Below the pieces are notes generated by a model. That model made no database searches and was not told where the DNA came from. It saw only the letters and a program-made list of their open reading frames with translations. The position numbers and the translations under genes were made by a program. Positions 1-10,721 of a stretch of 64,000 nt of DNA are shown one piece after another (the first letter of the stretch is position 1; the number at the start of each line of letters is the position of its first letter). The stretch comes from Nocardioides sp. AX2bis (GTDB lineage Bacteria; Actinomycetota; Actinomycetes; Propionibacteriales; Nocardioidaceae). The DNA is taken from NCBI RefSeq assembly GCF_902506435.1, contig NZ_LR733215.1, positions 1,013,841 through 1,077,840 on the forward strand, given 5' to 3'.

Positions 1-1060
1 CCTCGTCGAGCAGGCTGCGCTGGTCCTCCTCGAGGACGCGGGCGGCGCGGGAGTCGATGACGACCAGGCGCGCCTGCGAGCCGTACTGGCGCACGTAGCT
101 CCAGCGGTACGACGTCGGCTCCTGGTCGGCGCGGTCGGCGAACTCGTCGAGGGCCTCGGAGATGTCGATCTCACCGTCGGCGTCGAAGGCGTCGCGGGCC
201 TCGACGCGGTTCCAGATCGGGTCGGCGTTGCGCTCCTCGGGCGTCATGTTGCCGAGGTGCTGGTAGACCCAGTACGACGCCAGGCCGCCGACGATCCGGC
301 TGTGCCACCAGTCGGTGGCCTCCATCTCGTCCTTCCACGCCTTGGAGGTGTTCCAGTCGTCGCGGATGTCGTGGTCGTCGAAGATCATCGCCGAGGGCAC
401 GGTCGAGAGCAGCCAGCGGTTGGCGGGGTCGTTCCAGGCCAGCAGGTAGAGGTGGGCGTACTCCTCGTAGTCCTTCAGTTCGGTCCAAGGCGCCTGCTCG
501 ATGTCGCGGCGCTCGGAGATGAACTCGCGCATCGCCGGGGTGGTCTCGTCGGCGTAGACCTGGTCGCCCAGGAACAGCACGAGGTCGGGCCAGCGGACCC
601 GGCCCGGGTCGGGGTCCCCGCCCTCGGTGGCCTCGGTGACGCCGGCCATCCGCAGCGCGTAGGCCCGCAGGGCGTCCACGCCGTGGGTCTTGTTGCCGGC
701 GGCGTCGTGCTCCACCGCGGTGCGGCAGGAGCCGAAGGCCATCCGCAGCGGCTTCTCGTGGTCGAGGGTCGGGATCAGCGACGGCGGGTAGGGCGAGCCG
801 GCCTCGGGCCAGACCTGCTTCGCACCGGAGCCGTCGTCGACCTCCACGGTGTAGGGGTACTTGCCGCCCTTGGACATCCCGTCCACGTGCACCAGCGCGT
901 AGTGGTGGCCGTGCACCCGGAAGGTGCGCGTACTACCCACGTGCTCCTGCTCGTCACCGGCGCGCACGGTCACCAGGGCGGAGGCGTCGGTCTCGACCCA
1001 GATCGAGGCGGAGGTCTCGTCGACGTGGCGGAGCAGGGGACCGAGGACGAGAGCAGACAT
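1..1060 (-). CDS. PhoD-like alkaline phosphatase/phosphodiesterase, C-terminus cut by window edge
   Basis: Translating the minus strand from the ATG at 1060 gives an open frame that runs off the window start, so only about 353 residues are visible. Metallophosphatase signatures of the PhoD family appear in order: an N-terminal beta-rich domain, FGSCRT, then FLGDQVYAD, then FDDHDIRDDWN, whose Asp, His and Asn residues bind metal in this family. PhoD enzymes hydrolyse phosphate mono- or diesters with Ca/Fe cofactors, usually outside the cell. The visible N-terminus begins directly with the enzyme fold and has no obvious signal peptide, so this may be a cytoplasmic or non-classical member. It is read toward the window edge and separated from the upstream accE gene by a strong hairpin. 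Confidence 0.85.
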   Translation of the reverse strand, partial: MSALVLGPLLRHVDETSASIWVETDASALVTVRAGDEQEHVGSTRTFRVHGHHYALVHVDGMSKGGKYPYTVEVDDGSGAKQVWPEAGSPYPPSLIPTLDHEKPLRMAFGSCRTAVEHDAAGNKTHGVDALRAYALRMAGVTEATEGGDPDPGRVRWPDLVLFLGDQVYADETTPAMREFISERRDIEQAPWTELKDYEEYAHLYLLAWNDPANRWLLSTVPSAMIFDDHDIRDDWNTSKAWKDEMEATDWWHSRIVGGLASYWVYQHLGNMTPEERNADPIWNRVEARDAFDADGEIDISEALDEFADRADQEPTSYRWSYVRQYGSQARLVVIDSRAARVLEEDQRSLLDE

Positions 1061-1155
1061 GGTTTCAGCGTCGCACGCGGGGCCACGGGCGGTGTTCACC
1101 CGGTGCAGCGCCGCCGGCGACGCGTGGCCGGGCCGTCGTGCACCGGTCCTCGACG

Positions 1156-1210
1156 CTGCCTCACGTTCGTGTGGCCGCAGGGGTCGATCTGCCACACGAA
1201 CGTGAGGCAG
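1156..1210 (-). terminator. Perfect 20-bp hairpin downstream of accE
   Basis: The arms 1156-1175 and 1191-1210 are exact reverse complements and enclose a 15-base loop. The hairpin lies 22 bases past the accE stop codon on the minus strand and before the phosphatase start. There is no U-tract, which is common for terminators in high-GC actinobacteria. It most likely ends the pccB-accE transcript. Confidence 0.7.
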
Positions 1211-1231
1211 CGGGAGGGGCGTACGACGTCC

Positions 1232-1479
1232 TCAGCGCGGCAGGCCGCTGGCCCGCCAGCCCCCGGCACCGTGGGGCAGCGGCTCGCGGTGGCGCCGCCG
1301 CGGCGCCGACCACGCGGACGTACGACGCGGGGCCGGCGCCTCGCCGCCTCCCATCGCCCCGATCACGGCGACCAGCGCCGCGAGCTCCTCGGGGGTCGGG
1401 TCGCCCTTGACCACCCGGAGCGCGGGCGGTGCCGCCACGGCGTCCACGGCGTCGACGGAGGTCTCGTCCTCGGCGGCCA

Positions 1480-1480
<1 letters not shown>
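1232..1480 (-). CDS. accE: Acyl-CoA carboxylase epsilon subunit
   Basis: An 82-residue protein starting at the ATG 1480-1478, whose A overlaps the last base of the preceding carboxyltransferase stop (TGATG). The acidic N-terminus followed by LRVVKGDPTPEELAAL and a C-terminal SAW/W motif is the signature of the actinobacterial epsilon subunit (AccE/PccE). This subunit binds between the alpha and beta chains of acetyl-/propionyl-CoA carboxylase and stimulates activity. Translational coupling with the beta subunit fits complex assembly. It is far too small for an enzyme and was recognised by family signature plus position. Confidence 0.88.
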
Positions 1481-3111
<1,631 letters not shown>

Positions 3112-3190
3112 GCTGGTCGGTCTCCTTCTCGCACGGCTGCCCGGGTGGGCCGCCCTGAGGGGATGCTGGGACCTGCGTCAATCTAGACCC

Positions 3191-4030
3191 GTGACCGCTC
3201 CTCCGGGCCCGCGCCCACCCCTCGACCCGGACGACCTGGCGGCCGGGCTGGCCCCGCTCGGTCTCCGGCTGGAGCTCGTCGCGAGCACGGCGTCGACCAA
3301 CGCGCTGGCCGCCGAGCGGGTCCGCGCCGGCGCCGCGCCGGGGCTGGTGGTGGTCGCCGAGGAGCAGACGGGCGGCCGGGGCCGCCTGGACCGGCGCTGG
3401 GAGACGCCGCCCGGGACGGCAGCGGTCTACTCCTGCCTCCTGGCCCCGGAGGTGCCCGCGGCGTCCTGGCCGTGGCTGCCCCTGCTGACCGGTCTCGCCA
3501 CCGCCCGCACGCTCCGTCGCCACGGCGTCGAGGGCGGGGTGAAGTGGCCGAACGACGTCCTGGTCGGCGACCGCAAGATCTCGGGGATCCTGGTCGAGCG
3601 GGTCGACGGCGCGCGCGGGCCGGTGGCGGTGGTGGGCGTCGGGGTCAACGCCGACCTGCGCGAGGACGAGCTGCCGGTCCCGACCGCCACCTCGGTCGGG
3701 CTGGTGACGGGCCGGCCGGTCGACCGCACGGCCCTGCTGGTCGACCTCCTGACCGACCTCGTGGCCTCCCACGACGACTGGCTCACGGCCGGGGGCGCGG
3801 ACCGGCTGCGCGCGGCGTACGCCCGGGAGTGCGTCACCGTGGGCCGGCAGGTGCGCGTGGCGCTGCCGGGCGACCGGGAGCTGCACGGCCTGGCCCGCAC
3901 GGTCGACGAGGCCGGCCGACTCGTCGTGCGCACCGACGAGGGCCAGGACGTGGTGGTCGCGGCCGGCGACGTCGTGCACGTGCGACCCCGGCCCGGTTCC
4001 GCGCCGCCGCCCTCCGGGTTGCTGGGATGA
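3191..4030 (+). CDS. birA: Biotin--[acetyl-CoA-carboxylase] ligase
   Basis: A 279-residue protein starting at GTG 3191. It activates biotin with ATP and attaches it to the carrier lysine of acyl-CoA carboxylase. Motifs visible are STNALAAER, the biotin-binding GRGRLDRRWETPPG (GRGRxxRxW), KWPNDVLV and KISGILVE. It lacks the N-terminal helix-turn-helix of E. coli BirA, so it is a monofunctional ligase. It is divergent from pccB-accE, a logical pairing, and its stop overlaps the next start (ATGA at 4027-4030), so it is translationally coupled to the cyclase gene. Confidence 0.93.
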   Translation: MTAPPGPRPPLDPDDLAAGLAPLGLRLELVASTASTNALAAERVRAGAAPGLVVVAEEQTGGRGRLDRRWETPPGTAAVYSCLLAPEVPAASWPWLPLLTGLATARTLRRHGVEGGVKWPNDVLVGDRKISGILVERVDGARGPVAVVGVGVNADLREDELPVPTATSVGLVTGRPVDRTALLVDLLTDLVASHDDWLTAGGADRLRAAYARECVTVGRQVRVALPGDRELHGLARTVDEAGRLVVRTDEGQDVVVAAGDVVHVRPRPGSAPPPSGLLG

Positions 4031-5064
4031 TCGGGTCCGTGGCCCCCGACGAACCCTCCCAGGACGCTCCCGAGCTGCAGGACGACGGCCTGCCCGCGCC
4101 CGACGACCGGGTGGAGAGCGCGTTGCTGCGCGAGGAGCCGGCCTACGCCGCGGCGGAGGTCGCCGAGACCCTCGGCGTCCCGACCGCGCAGGTCCGCCGG
4201 CTGTGGCGCGCGCTGGGGCTCCCCGACCACGGCGACGCCCGGGCGTTCACCGACTCCGACGTCGCGGCCCTGGGCGACCTGGTCGGGCTGGTCGACGGCG
4301 AGATCGTCGACCTCGACCTGGCGGTCGGCACCACCCGTGCGGTCGGGCAGACGATGGCCCGGCTGGCCGACTGGCAGGTCGGCACCCTGGTGCACCGGGT
4401 GGAGGAGATCGAGGCCCGCGGCACCACCGCGCCGGCCACCGCCGCCGACGACGCCGTCCGGCTCGTGGAACGGCTGCGCGAGCCCTTCGAGGAGCTGCTG
4501 GTCTACGCCTGGCGCCGCCACCTCGCGGCCGCGGTCGGGCGGATCGAGGCGCTCGGCGCCAACGAGGAGGACCTGCACAGCACCGAGGTGACGGTCGGCT
4601 TCGCCGACATCGTCAGCTTCACCGCGCTGTCGAACCAGATCAGCCGTGAGGACGTCGGCGACCTGATCGAGCGGTTCGAGTCCCGCTGCGCCGACGTGGT
4701 CGCGCTGCAGCAGGGCCGCGTGATCAAGAGCATCGGCGACTCGGTCCTCTTCGTGAACGCCGATCCGGTCCGCGCCCTGGAGACCGCCGAGGGCATCATC
4801 AACAAGATCGGCCGTGACACCCGGATGCCCGACGTGCGCGTCGGCCTGGCCAGCGGCTCGGTCGTGCTGCGTCTCGGCGACGTGTTCGGCCCTCCGGTCA
4901 ACCTGGCCGCGCGGCTGACCAACGTGGCGCGCCGCAACCGGATCATCATCGACGCCGCCACCGCCGACCAGCTGCCGGCCGACCAGTTCGAGACCCGCCG
5001 GCTGCCCGGGCGTCCGGTCCGCGGCTTCGGCATCCTCGAGCCGCTGGCGGTCTGGCGTCACTGA
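4027..5064 (+). CDS. Class III adenylate/guanylate cyclase with N-terminal regulatory domain
   Basis: A 345-residue protein with ATG 4027 overlapping the birA stop. The N-terminal ~170 residues contain a helix-turn-helix-like stretch (YAAAEVAETLGVPTAQVRRL) and resemble the regulatory domain of mycobacterial Rv1264-type cyclases. The C-terminal catalytic domain has both metal aspartates (VGFADIVSFT and SIGDSVLFV) and the transition-state Asn/Arg pair in NLAARLTN. It should be active and make cyclic AMP (or cGMP). No transmembrane segment is visible, so it is probably cytoplasmic. The effector sensed by the N-terminal part cannot be told from sequence. Confidence 0.92.
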   Translation: MIGSVAPDEPSQDAPELQDDGLPAPDDRVESALLREEPAYAAAEVAETLGVPTAQVRRLWRALGLPDHGDARAFTDSDVAALGDLVGLVDGEIVDLDLAVGTTRAVGQTMARLADWQVGTLVHRVEEIEARGTTAPATAADDAVRLVERLREPFEELLVYAWRRHLAAAVGRIEALGANEEDLHSTEVTVGFADIVSFTALSNQISREDVGDLIERFESRCADVVALQQGRVIKSIGDSVLFVNADPVRALETAEGIINKIGRDTRMPDVRVGLASGSVVLRLGDVFGPPVNLAARLTNVARRNRIIIDAATADQLPADQFETRRLPGRPVRGFGILEPLAVWRH

Positions 5065-5095
5065 TCCTGCGCCGGGTGCTCCCGCGGTCTCCGGA

Positions 5096-5101
5096 TAGGG
5101 T
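5096..5101 (+). promoter_or_regulatory. Likely -10 element of a leaderless purK promoter
   Basis: TAGGGT (TANNNT form) ends six bases before the GTG start of purK, which places the expected transcription start at the start codon itself. No ribosome-binding site precedes the GTG, in keeping with a leaderless transcript. The -35 region is not obvious. Confidence 0.5.
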
Positions 5102-5107
5102 CGCCGC

Positions 5108-6286
5108 GTGTCCGAGACCGCGCCCGTCCTCGCCGTCGTCGGAGGAGGCCAGCTCGCCCGGATGCTGGCCCAGCCGGCCATCGCGCTGGGCCTGCCCCTG
5201 CGCCTGCTGGCCGAGGCCGAGGGGGTGAGCGCCGCCCAGGTGATCCCCGACCACCGGGTCGGCGACCACCGCGACCTCGACGACCTGCGGGCGCTGACGG
5301 CCGGCTGCGCCGCGGTCACCTTCGACCACGAGCACGTCCCGACCGCGCACCTGCACGCGCTCGCGGCGGACGGCCTGGCCGTCCGGCCCGGGCCCGACGC
5401 GCTGGTCCACGCCCAGGACAAGGCGGTGATGCGCGCGCGGCTGACCGCGATGGGCGTGCCCTGCCCGCGGCACCTGCTGCTCGGCGAGGACGCCGGGCCC
5501 GACGACGTGGCCGCCTTCGGCTTCCCGTGCGTGCTGAAGACGACCCGTGGCGGGTACGACGGCAAGGGCGTGTGGGTGGTGCGCTCCGTCGCCGACTGCG
5601 CCGAGCCGTTCGCCGCCGCCCGGGAGAGCGGGGTCCCGCTGCTGGCCGAGGAGCTGGTCGACTTCCGGCGCGAGCTGTCGGCGCTGGTGGCCCGCTCGCC
5701 CAGCGGGCAGGCTGCGGCGTACCCCGTCGTGGCCTCGACGCAGCGGGACGGCATCTGCCACGAGGTGGTCGCCCCGGCGCCCGACCTCGACCCCGACCTG
5801 GCCGCCCACGCCCAGCAGGTCGCGCTGCGGATCGCCGGCGAGCTCGACGTGACCGGCATCCTCGCCGTGGAGCTGTTCGAGACGCGCGACGGCCAGATCC
5901 TGGTCAACGAGCTGGCCATGCGCCCGCACAACACCGGCCACTGGACCCAGGACGGGGCGGTGACCTCGCAGTTCGAGAACCACCTCCGTGCGGTGATGGA
6001 CCTGCCGCTGGGCTCCCCGCAGGCCCGCGAGCGGTGGACGGTGATGGTCAACATCCTCGGCGCCCCCGAGCACGACGGGGAGCCCGTCGGCCGGCTCTGG
6101 GACGGTTTCCCGCACGCGATGGCCCGCGACCCGCGGCTGCGGGTGCACCTCTACGGCAAGGACCTGCGCCCCGGTCGCAAGGTCGGGCACGTCAACGCCT
6201 ACGGCGACGACCTCGAGGACTGCCTGGAGCGGGCGCGGCACGCCGCCGCCTGGTTCCGCGGCGACCTCGGCAACGAGAGCGAGTGA
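5108..6286 (+). CDS. purK: N5-carboxyaminoimidazole ribonucleotide synthase
   Basis: A 392-residue ATP-grasp enzyme that makes N5-CAIR from AIR, bicarbonate and ATP in purine synthesis. It begins at GTG 5108 with [10 protein letters not shown], the typical PurK N-terminus. The ATP-grasp signatures [13 protein letters not shown] and AVELFET, and the C-terminal [14 protein letters not shown] are all present. purE follows after four bases, giving the usual purK-purE pair acting in successive steps. Confidence 0.96.
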   Translation: MSETAPVLAVVGGGQLARMLAQPAIALGLPLRLLAEAEGVSAAQVIPDHRVGDHRDLDDLRALTAGCAAVTFDHEHVPTAHLHALAADGLAVRPGPDALVHAQDKAVMRARLTAMGVPCPRHLLLGEDAGPDDVAAFGFPCVLKTTRGGYDGKGVWVVRSVADCAEPFAAARESGVPLLAEELVDFRRELSALVARSPSGQAAAYPVVASTQRDGICHEVVAPAPDLDPDLAAHAQQVALRIAGELDVTGILAVELFETRDGQILVNELAMRPHNTGHWTQDGAVTSQFENHLRAVMDLPLGSPQARERWTVMVNILGAPEHDGEPVGRLWDGFPHAMARDPRLRVHLYGKDLRPGRKVGHVNAYGDDLEDCLERARHAAAWFRGDLGNESE

Positions 6287-6290
6287 GCAG

Positions 6291-6845
6291 ATGAGCGAGC
6301 AGACCGACGCCCCCGTCGACGGGCGGGCCCGGGTGGGCATCGTGATGGGCTCGGACTCCGACTGGCCGGTGATGAAGGCGGCCGCGGAGGCGCTCGAGGA
6401 GTTCGACGTCGCCTACGAGGCCGACGTGGTCTCGGCGCACCGGATGCCCGACGAGATGCTGGCGTGGGGGCGCGGTGCCGCGGGTCGTGGGCTGTCGGTG
6501 GTGATCGCCGGCGCCGGAGGTGCGGCCCACCTGCCCGGGATGCTCGCGGCGGTCACCCCGCTGCCGGTGGTCGGCGTCCCGGTGCCGCTGCGCCACCTCG
6601 ACGGCATGGACTCGCTGCTCTCGATCGTGCAGATGCCGGCCGGGGTGCCGGTGGCGACGGTCTCGATCGGTGGGGCCCGCAACGCCGGCCTGCTCGCCGT
6701 GCGGGTCCTGGCCGCCACGGACCCGGCGCTGCAGCAGCGGATGGTGGCCTTCCAGGCCGACCTGCGGACCGCGGCGCAGGCCAAGGGCGAGGCGGTGCGC
6801 GGGAGCGTACGAGGTGGTCGTGGCGGGTCGCGCGCCGGCTTCTGA
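6291..6845 (+). CDS. purE: N5-carboxyaminoimidazole ribonucleotide mutase
   Basis: A 184-residue class I PurE that converts N5-CAIR to CAIR. The family motifs [22 protein letters not shown] (catalytic His), [11 protein letters not shown] and PLPVVGVPV are intact. It directly follows purK. The C-terminal tail after the core is rich in Gly and Arg and overlaps the likely start of the next gene, so the three genes are probably co-transcribed. Confidence 0.96.
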   Translation: MSEQTDAPVDGRARVGIVMGSDSDWPVMKAAAEALEEFDVAYEADVVSAHRMPDEMLAWGRGAAGRGLSVVIAGAGGAAHLPGMLAAVTPLPVVGVPVPLRHLDGMDSLLSIVQMPAGVPVATVSIGGARNAGLLAVRVLAATDPALQQRMVAFQADLRTAAQAKGEAVRGSVRGGRGGSRAGF

Positions 6846-7989
6846 CCGCACCCGGACGACCGGCTCGGCGGGTCCCGGCCGCGCCGGGCGGCTGGTCGGG
6901 CTCGACGTCGCCCGCTGCATGGCCCTGCTCGGCATGGTGGCCACGCACGTGCTGCCCGCGACCGGCGTCGACGGGACGCTGACGACGACGCAGTGGCTGG
7001 CCGGCGGCCGCGCCTCGGCGCTGTTCGCGGTGCTGCTGGGCGTGTCGCTGGCGCTGGTCAGCGGCGGGTCGCGCCCGCACGCCGGCGGGTGGCTGGCCCG
7101 CGACGCCGCCGGCCTGGCGGTGCGCGCCGTGCTGGTCGCGGCGATCGGGCTGCTGCTGGGGGTGCTGGACACCGGGATCGCGGTGATCCTGACCTACTAC
7201 GGGGTGGTGATGCTGCTGGCGCTGCCGTTCCTGGCGCTGCGAGCGCGGGCGCTGCTGGGCCTGGCCGTGGCCTGGGCCGTGCTGTCGCCGCTGGTCTCGC
7301 AGGTGGTGCGGCCCGAGCTGTCGCCACGGCAGTTCGAGAGCCCCGCGCCGGAGCAGCTCGAGGAGCCCGGACGGCTGCTGGGGGAGCTGCTGTTCACCGG
7401 CTACTACCCGGCGTTCTGCTGGCTGGCCTACGTGCTGCTCGGGATGGGGCTCGGCCGGCTCGACCTGCGCCCGGTCGGCACGGCGCTGCGGCTGGCGGTG
7501 GTCGGGCTGCTGGTCGCGGTCGGCGCGACGATCGCCTCGTGGGTGGCCAGCGCGGCGGTCGGGTTCACCGGCGACGACCTGGCGGCGGTCGAGGGCGGCA
7601 TGTTCGGCCAGACACCGCTGGGGGAGTGGCGCTGGCTGGCCGTGGTCGCCCCGCACAGCACGACCCCGTTCGACCTGCTGCAGACCGGGGGCAGCGCGGT
7701 GCTCGTGATCGGCGGGTGCCTGCTGCTGGTCGCGGGGGTCGGCCTGGCGGGCGACGGGGCCGTCCGCGTGGTGGCCGTCGTGTTCGGGGCCGGGACGGCC
7801 ACGCTGACGCTCTACGCGCTGCACGTGGTCATGCGGACCGAGCAGGTGTGGCCCGCCGAGGAGCCGGGCTCGTTCCGCTGGCACCTGCTCGTGCTGCTGT
7901 GGGCCGGGGCCCTGCTGGTCGCGCTCGGGCGGCGCGGACCGCTCGAGTGGGCCGTGGGCCTGCTGCCGCGACGGATCGCGGGCCGCTAG
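6820..7989 (+). CDS. Multi-pass membrane protein, DUF418/acyltransferase-like
   Basis: About 389 residues with roughly ten hydrophobic segments. The opening [20 protein letters not shown] matches the first helix of the DUF1624/DUF418 and acyltransferase-3-related group (heparan-glucosaminide acetyltransferase-like), whose members move acyl groups across the membrane. A hydrophobic C-terminal half of DUF418 type follows. The substrate is unknown. The start is uncertain: GTG 6820 has GAGG just upstream, but GTG 6814 is in the same frame; both overlap the end of purE, suggesting coupling. Confidence 0.75.
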   Translation: MAGRAPASDRTRTTGSAGPGRAGRLVGLDVARCMALLGMVATHVLPATGVDGTLTTTQWLAGGRASALFAVLLGVSLALVSGGSRPHAGGWLARDAAGLAVRAVLVAAIGLLLGVLDTGIAVILTYYGVVMLLALPFLALRARALLGLAVAWAVLSPLVSQVVRPELSPRQFESPAPEQLEEPGRLLGELLFTGYYPAFCWLAYVLLGMGLGRLDLRPVGTALRLAVVGLLVAVGATIASWVASAAVGFTGDDLAAVEGGMFGQTPLGEWRWLAVVAPHSTTPFDLLQTGGSAVLVIGGCLLLVAGVGLAGDGAVRVVAVVFGAGTATLTLYALHVVMRTEQVWPAEEPGSFRWHLLVLLWAGALLVALGRRGPLEWAVGLLPRRIAGR

Positions 7990-8064
7990 CCGGTCACCGG
8001 GTCGCGTGCATCATCCGGCGCGGCGCCTGGCGACGGTGCCAGGCGCATGACGTCCCGGGTGTGC

Positions 8065-8361
8065 TCAGGCCGCGGGGAGGTGGCCGGCCGCAGCGGAGCG
8101 CTGGACCAGGCGGGCGACCATCCGACGGACGCGGCTGGGGCGCGGCGCGGGGGCGAAGAGGTGCAGCTGGTCGGTGCGGCCCTCGCGCTCGGCGATCAGC
8201 TGCACGACGTCGCGGTCGTAGGCCGCCGCGAGCTCGTCGACCAAGTGCATCCGGTCGTCCTCGACGGCGTCGTTGATCGCCCGGGCGTAGTAGTCGTGCA
8301 GCTCGTCGACCTCCTCGACGAGGCGGCGGGTGGCGGGGACGGGGGGTGCGGTGGTGGTCAT
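8065..8361 (-). CDS. Small hypothetical protein, acidic helical N-terminus
   Basis: A 98-residue protein from ATG 8361. It begins with a Thr/Pro-rich tail followed by an acidic amphipathic helix (LVEEVDELHDYYARAINDAV) and ends in a basic Arg-rich segment. No known family was recognised. GC-position bias and a clean start support coding. It stands alone between the purE-linked membrane protein and the CoA-binding protein, with both neighbours separated by short gaps. Confidence 0.6.
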   Translation of the reverse strand: MTTTAPPVPATRRLVEEVDELHDYYARAINDAVEDDRMHLVDELAAAYDRDVVQLIAEREGRTDQLHLFAPAPRPSRVRRMVARLVQRSAAAGHLPAA

Positions 8362-8456
8362 GAGACCAGTCTCCTCCGCGTGTTGGAACGATCCAAGGCG
8401 GTGACGCGGTGACCTTGGGCACGGCCGGCGCAGGCTCCGCCCGCCCGGGACCCGCG

Positions 8457-8882
8457 TCAGCGCCGCCGGCGCCACTCGATCGCGGGGCAGGTGTCCATCA
8501 CCATCGGCACGCCCGCGGCCCGGGTCCGCTCGAAGGCGGCCTCGTCGAGGACGCCGAGCTGGAACCACACGCCCCCGGCGCCGATCGCCACGGCCTGGTC
8601 GGCGAACTCGCCGGCGGCCTCGGAGCGACGGAAGACGTCGACGACGTCCACCGGGAAGGGGATCTCGGCCAGGGTTGCGTACCCCTGCTCGCCCAGCACC
8701 GTGGCGGCCGAGGGATGCACCGGCACGATCCGCTTGCCGCGCTCCTGCAGCAGGCGCGCGATCTCGTACGCCGTCCGCGAGCGGTCGCCGGACAGGCCCA
8801 CCACCGCCCACGTCGTGGTGTCGTCGAGCATCGCGCGGACGACCTCGGGGTCCTGCCAGGTGGTCGCGCCGTCGGTCTGCAT
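8457..8882 (-). CDS. CoA-binding domain protein (YccU family)
   Basis: A 141-residue Rossmann-type protein of the family length. Characteristic stretches are TWAVVGLSGDRSRTAYEIA, KRIVPVHPSA, VDVVDVFRRSE and VWFQLGV, all typical of the stand-alone CoA-binding domain family. The biochemical role of the family is poorly known; CoA or another nucleotide is presumed to bind. It is divergent from the acyl-CoA dehydrogenase gene across a 57-base spacer and appears to have its own leaderless promoter. Confidence 0.9.
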   Translation of the reverse strand: MQTDGATTWQDPEVVRAMLDDTTTWAVVGLSGDRSRTAYEIARLLQERGKRIVPVHPSAATVLGEQGYATLAEIPFPVDVVDVFRRSEAAGEFADQAVAIGAGGVWFQLGVLDEAAFERTRAAGVPMVMDTCPAIEWRRRR

Positions 8883-8888
8883 CCGCTC

Positions 8889-8894
8889 AACCTA
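8889..8894 (-). promoter_or_regulatory. Likely -10 element, leaderless promoter of the CoA-binding gene
   Basis: On the minus strand TAGGTT is followed by six bases and the ATG at 8882, the spacing expected for a leaderless actinobacterial promoter. Confidence 0.45.
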
Positions 8895-8925
8895 CGGCCT
8901 GCTCGGCGCTCCGGGGGGTCCCGAC

Positions 8926-8931
8926 CTATGC
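8926..8931 (+). promoter_or_regulatory. Likely -10 element, leaderless promoter of the acyl-CoA dehydrogenase gene
   Basis: TATGCT lies eight bases before the GTG at 8940. There is no purine-rich ribosome-binding site, which favours transcription starting at or next to the GTG. This supports 8940 over the alternative in-frame ATG 8928, which would sit inside the promoter. Confidence 0.5.
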
Positions 8932-8939
8932 TGTTACCC

Positions 8940-10112
8940 GTGAGTAATGACTTTCCGCTGTACGCGCTGTCCGAGGAGCACCAGGCCATCCGGGAGGCCG
9001 TCCGGGCGATCTGCACCGACAAGGTCGCCCCCTGGGCCGCAGCGGTCGACGACGAGGCCCGCTACCCGCAGGAGGCGCACGACGCGCTGCAGGCCGCGGA
9101 CTTCCACGCCCCGCACGTCCCCGAGCAGTACGGCGGTGCCGGTGCGGACGCGCTGGCCACCTGCCTGGTGATCGAGGAGGTCGCCCGCGCCGACGTGTCG
9201 GCCTCCCTGATCCCGGCGGTCAACAAGCTCGGCTCGCTCCCGGTCCAGATCGGCGGGGGCGAGGCGATCAAGGAGAAGTACCTGACCCGGCTCGCGGCCG
9301 GCCAGGGCGGGTTCTCGTACTGCCTCTCCGAGCCCGACGCCGGCTCCGACGCGGCTGCGATGAAGACCCGTGCCGTGCGCGACGGCGACGACTGGGTGCT
9401 CGACGGCGTCAAGCGCTGGATCACCAACGCGGGCGTCTCGGAGTACTACACCGTGCTCGCGGTCACCGACCCCGAGAAGCGGACCCGCGGCATCACCGCC
9501 TTCGTCGTGGAGAAGTCCGACGAGGGGGTCAGCTTCGGCGCCCCGGAGAAGAAGCTCGGCATCAAGGGCTCCCCGACCCGCGAGGTCTACTTCGACCACG
9601 TCCGCATCCCCGGGGACCGGATCATCGGCGAGGAGGGCCAGGGCTTCGACCTCGCCATGCGCACCCTCGACCACACCCGCGTCACGATCGCTGCGCAGGC
9701 CGTCGGCGTCGCGCAGGGTGCGCTCGACTACGCCCTGGAGTACGCCAAGGAGCGCCAGCAGTTCGGGAAGTCGGTCGCGGAGTTCCAGGGCATGCAGTTC
9801 ATGCTCGCCGACATGGGCATGAAGGTGGAGGCCGCGCGCCAGATGACCTACGCCGCTGCCGGCCGGTCCGAGCGCAACGACGCCGACCTGACGTTCTTCG
9901 GCGCCGCGGCGAAGTGCTTCGCCTCCGACGTCGCGATGGAGGTCACCACCAACGCGGTGCAGGTGCTCGGCGGGTACGGCTTCACGCGCGACTACCCGGT
10001 CGAGCGGATGATGCGCGACGCGAAGATCACCCAGATCTACGAGGGCACCAACCAGGTGCAGCGGATCGTGATGGCACGTCAACTCCTTGCGGGGGTTCAG
10101 TCAGAGCTCTGA
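8940..10112 (+). CDS. Acyl-CoA dehydrogenase whose 3' end is the integration site of the island
   Basis: A 390-residue flavoprotein dehydrogenase of normal length. It oxidises acyl-CoA to enoyl-CoA in beta-oxidation or branched-chain catabolism. Motifs seen are CLSEPDAGSDAAAM and WITNAG around the FAD/substrate site, the QFGKSVAEFQGMQFMLADMG stretch and the C-terminal QIYEGTNQVQRIVMARQLL, which holds the usual catalytic Glu. The last 12 codons plus stop (10,077 onward) come from the integrated island: an orphan copy of the original end lies at 48,629-48,713. The encoded tail differs from the original only by Glu for Gln near the C-terminus, although most third bases differ. The gene therefore stays functional after integration. 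Confidence 0.94.
   Translation: MSNDFPLYALSEEHQAIREAVRAICTDKVAPWAAAVDDEARYPQEAHDALQAADFHAPHVPEQYGGAGADALATCLVIEEVARADVSASLIPAVNKLGSLPVQIGGGEAIKEKYLTRLAAGQGGFSYCLSEPDAGSDAAAMKTRAVRDGDDWVLDGVKRWITNAGVSEYYTVLAVTDPEKRTRGITAFVVEKSDEGVSFGAPEKKLGIKGSPTREVYFDHVRIPGDRIIGEEGQGFDLAMRTLDHTRVTIAAQAVGVAQGALDYALEYAKERQQFGKSVAEFQGMQFMLADMGMKVEAARQMTYAAAGRSERNDADLTFFGAAAKCFASDVAMEVTTNAVQVLGGYGFTRDYPVERMMRDAKITQIYEGTNQVQRIVMARQLLAGVQSEL
10028..10075 (+). repeat. Left attachment repeat (48-bp direct repeat)
   Basis: These 48 bases are identical to 48,629-48,676. The copy lies within the final coding part of the acyl-CoA dehydrogenase gene. It marks the junction between chromosome and island, so the crossover occurred somewhere inside it. 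Confidence 0.9.
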
Positions 10113-10721
10113 CCTGCGGTTTCCCCGCGTCCTGGCTCCGACGTCGGAGCCATTGTGCCGTAGAACTGATGCCGTGCAGTCGCCCTGGCACGGCATGAAT
10201 CGGCACACCCAGGAACCGATCGGAACGGTTTGTGTGTCGGCTGTGTGACACCAGCGGATGCTCGGCACGGCCTCGCGCTGCCTCGGTTGGGCGTGACGGC
10301 GAAGCGACGTCCCTCGAGAACCAGGCAGTACCGATCCCGCTTGGGAGATGAGCGAGATGCGCTGAACGCCAGCCACCGCGCATCACTGCCCCAGCCCTCT
10401 TCTCGGCTCACCTGAGAAGAGGGCTGGACTGTTCCATCGGTCGGATCGGCTGGACAGCTGAACTTGAGACCCCGCCAAGAAATGCGCGGTCCCTGCAACG
10501 TCCCAGGCGATCTCCCACAAATGCCCTAGTCGGCCCCCCGGGGCAAAGGAGGTCGGCCGGGCGTGAGCCAACCGCGTCGAGGTTTGCGTGGCCGGTGGTG
10601 TCGGTTCCCGCACCTACACTCGCGGCCGTCGGGCTCACGGCCCGGTCCACTAGGTGGCCGCGGGCCTGTCCGAGACCGGCAAGGTCGGGAGCCGAGATAC
10701 GCAACGACGTTGGGAGCAACG
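10113..10721. other. Non-coding left end of the island
   Basis: About 600 bases between the restored gene tail and the ATPase gene show no convincing reading frame. They hold the short palindrome at 10,138-10,151, the strong hairpin at 10,391-10,427, and a ten-base motif (10,109-10,118) that recurs inverted near the right end. Integrase or excisionase arm sites would be expected here. The final part must hold the promoter of the ATPase gene. Confidence 0.5.
10391..10427 (+). terminator. 14-bp perfect hairpin near the left island end
   Basis: Arms 10,391-10,404 and 10,414-10,427 are exact complements around a nine-base loop. No U-tract follows. It may replace the terminator that the dehydrogenase gene lost to the far side of the island, or insulate the ATPase gene from read-through. 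Confidence 0.55.

Noticed and set aside
10230..10260. TGTGTGTCGG/CTGTGTGACAC near the left end as integrase arm sites
   Set aside because: A related string (TGCGTGACA) occurs near the right end at 48,567-48,575, but the match is short and imperfect, so it was not listed.
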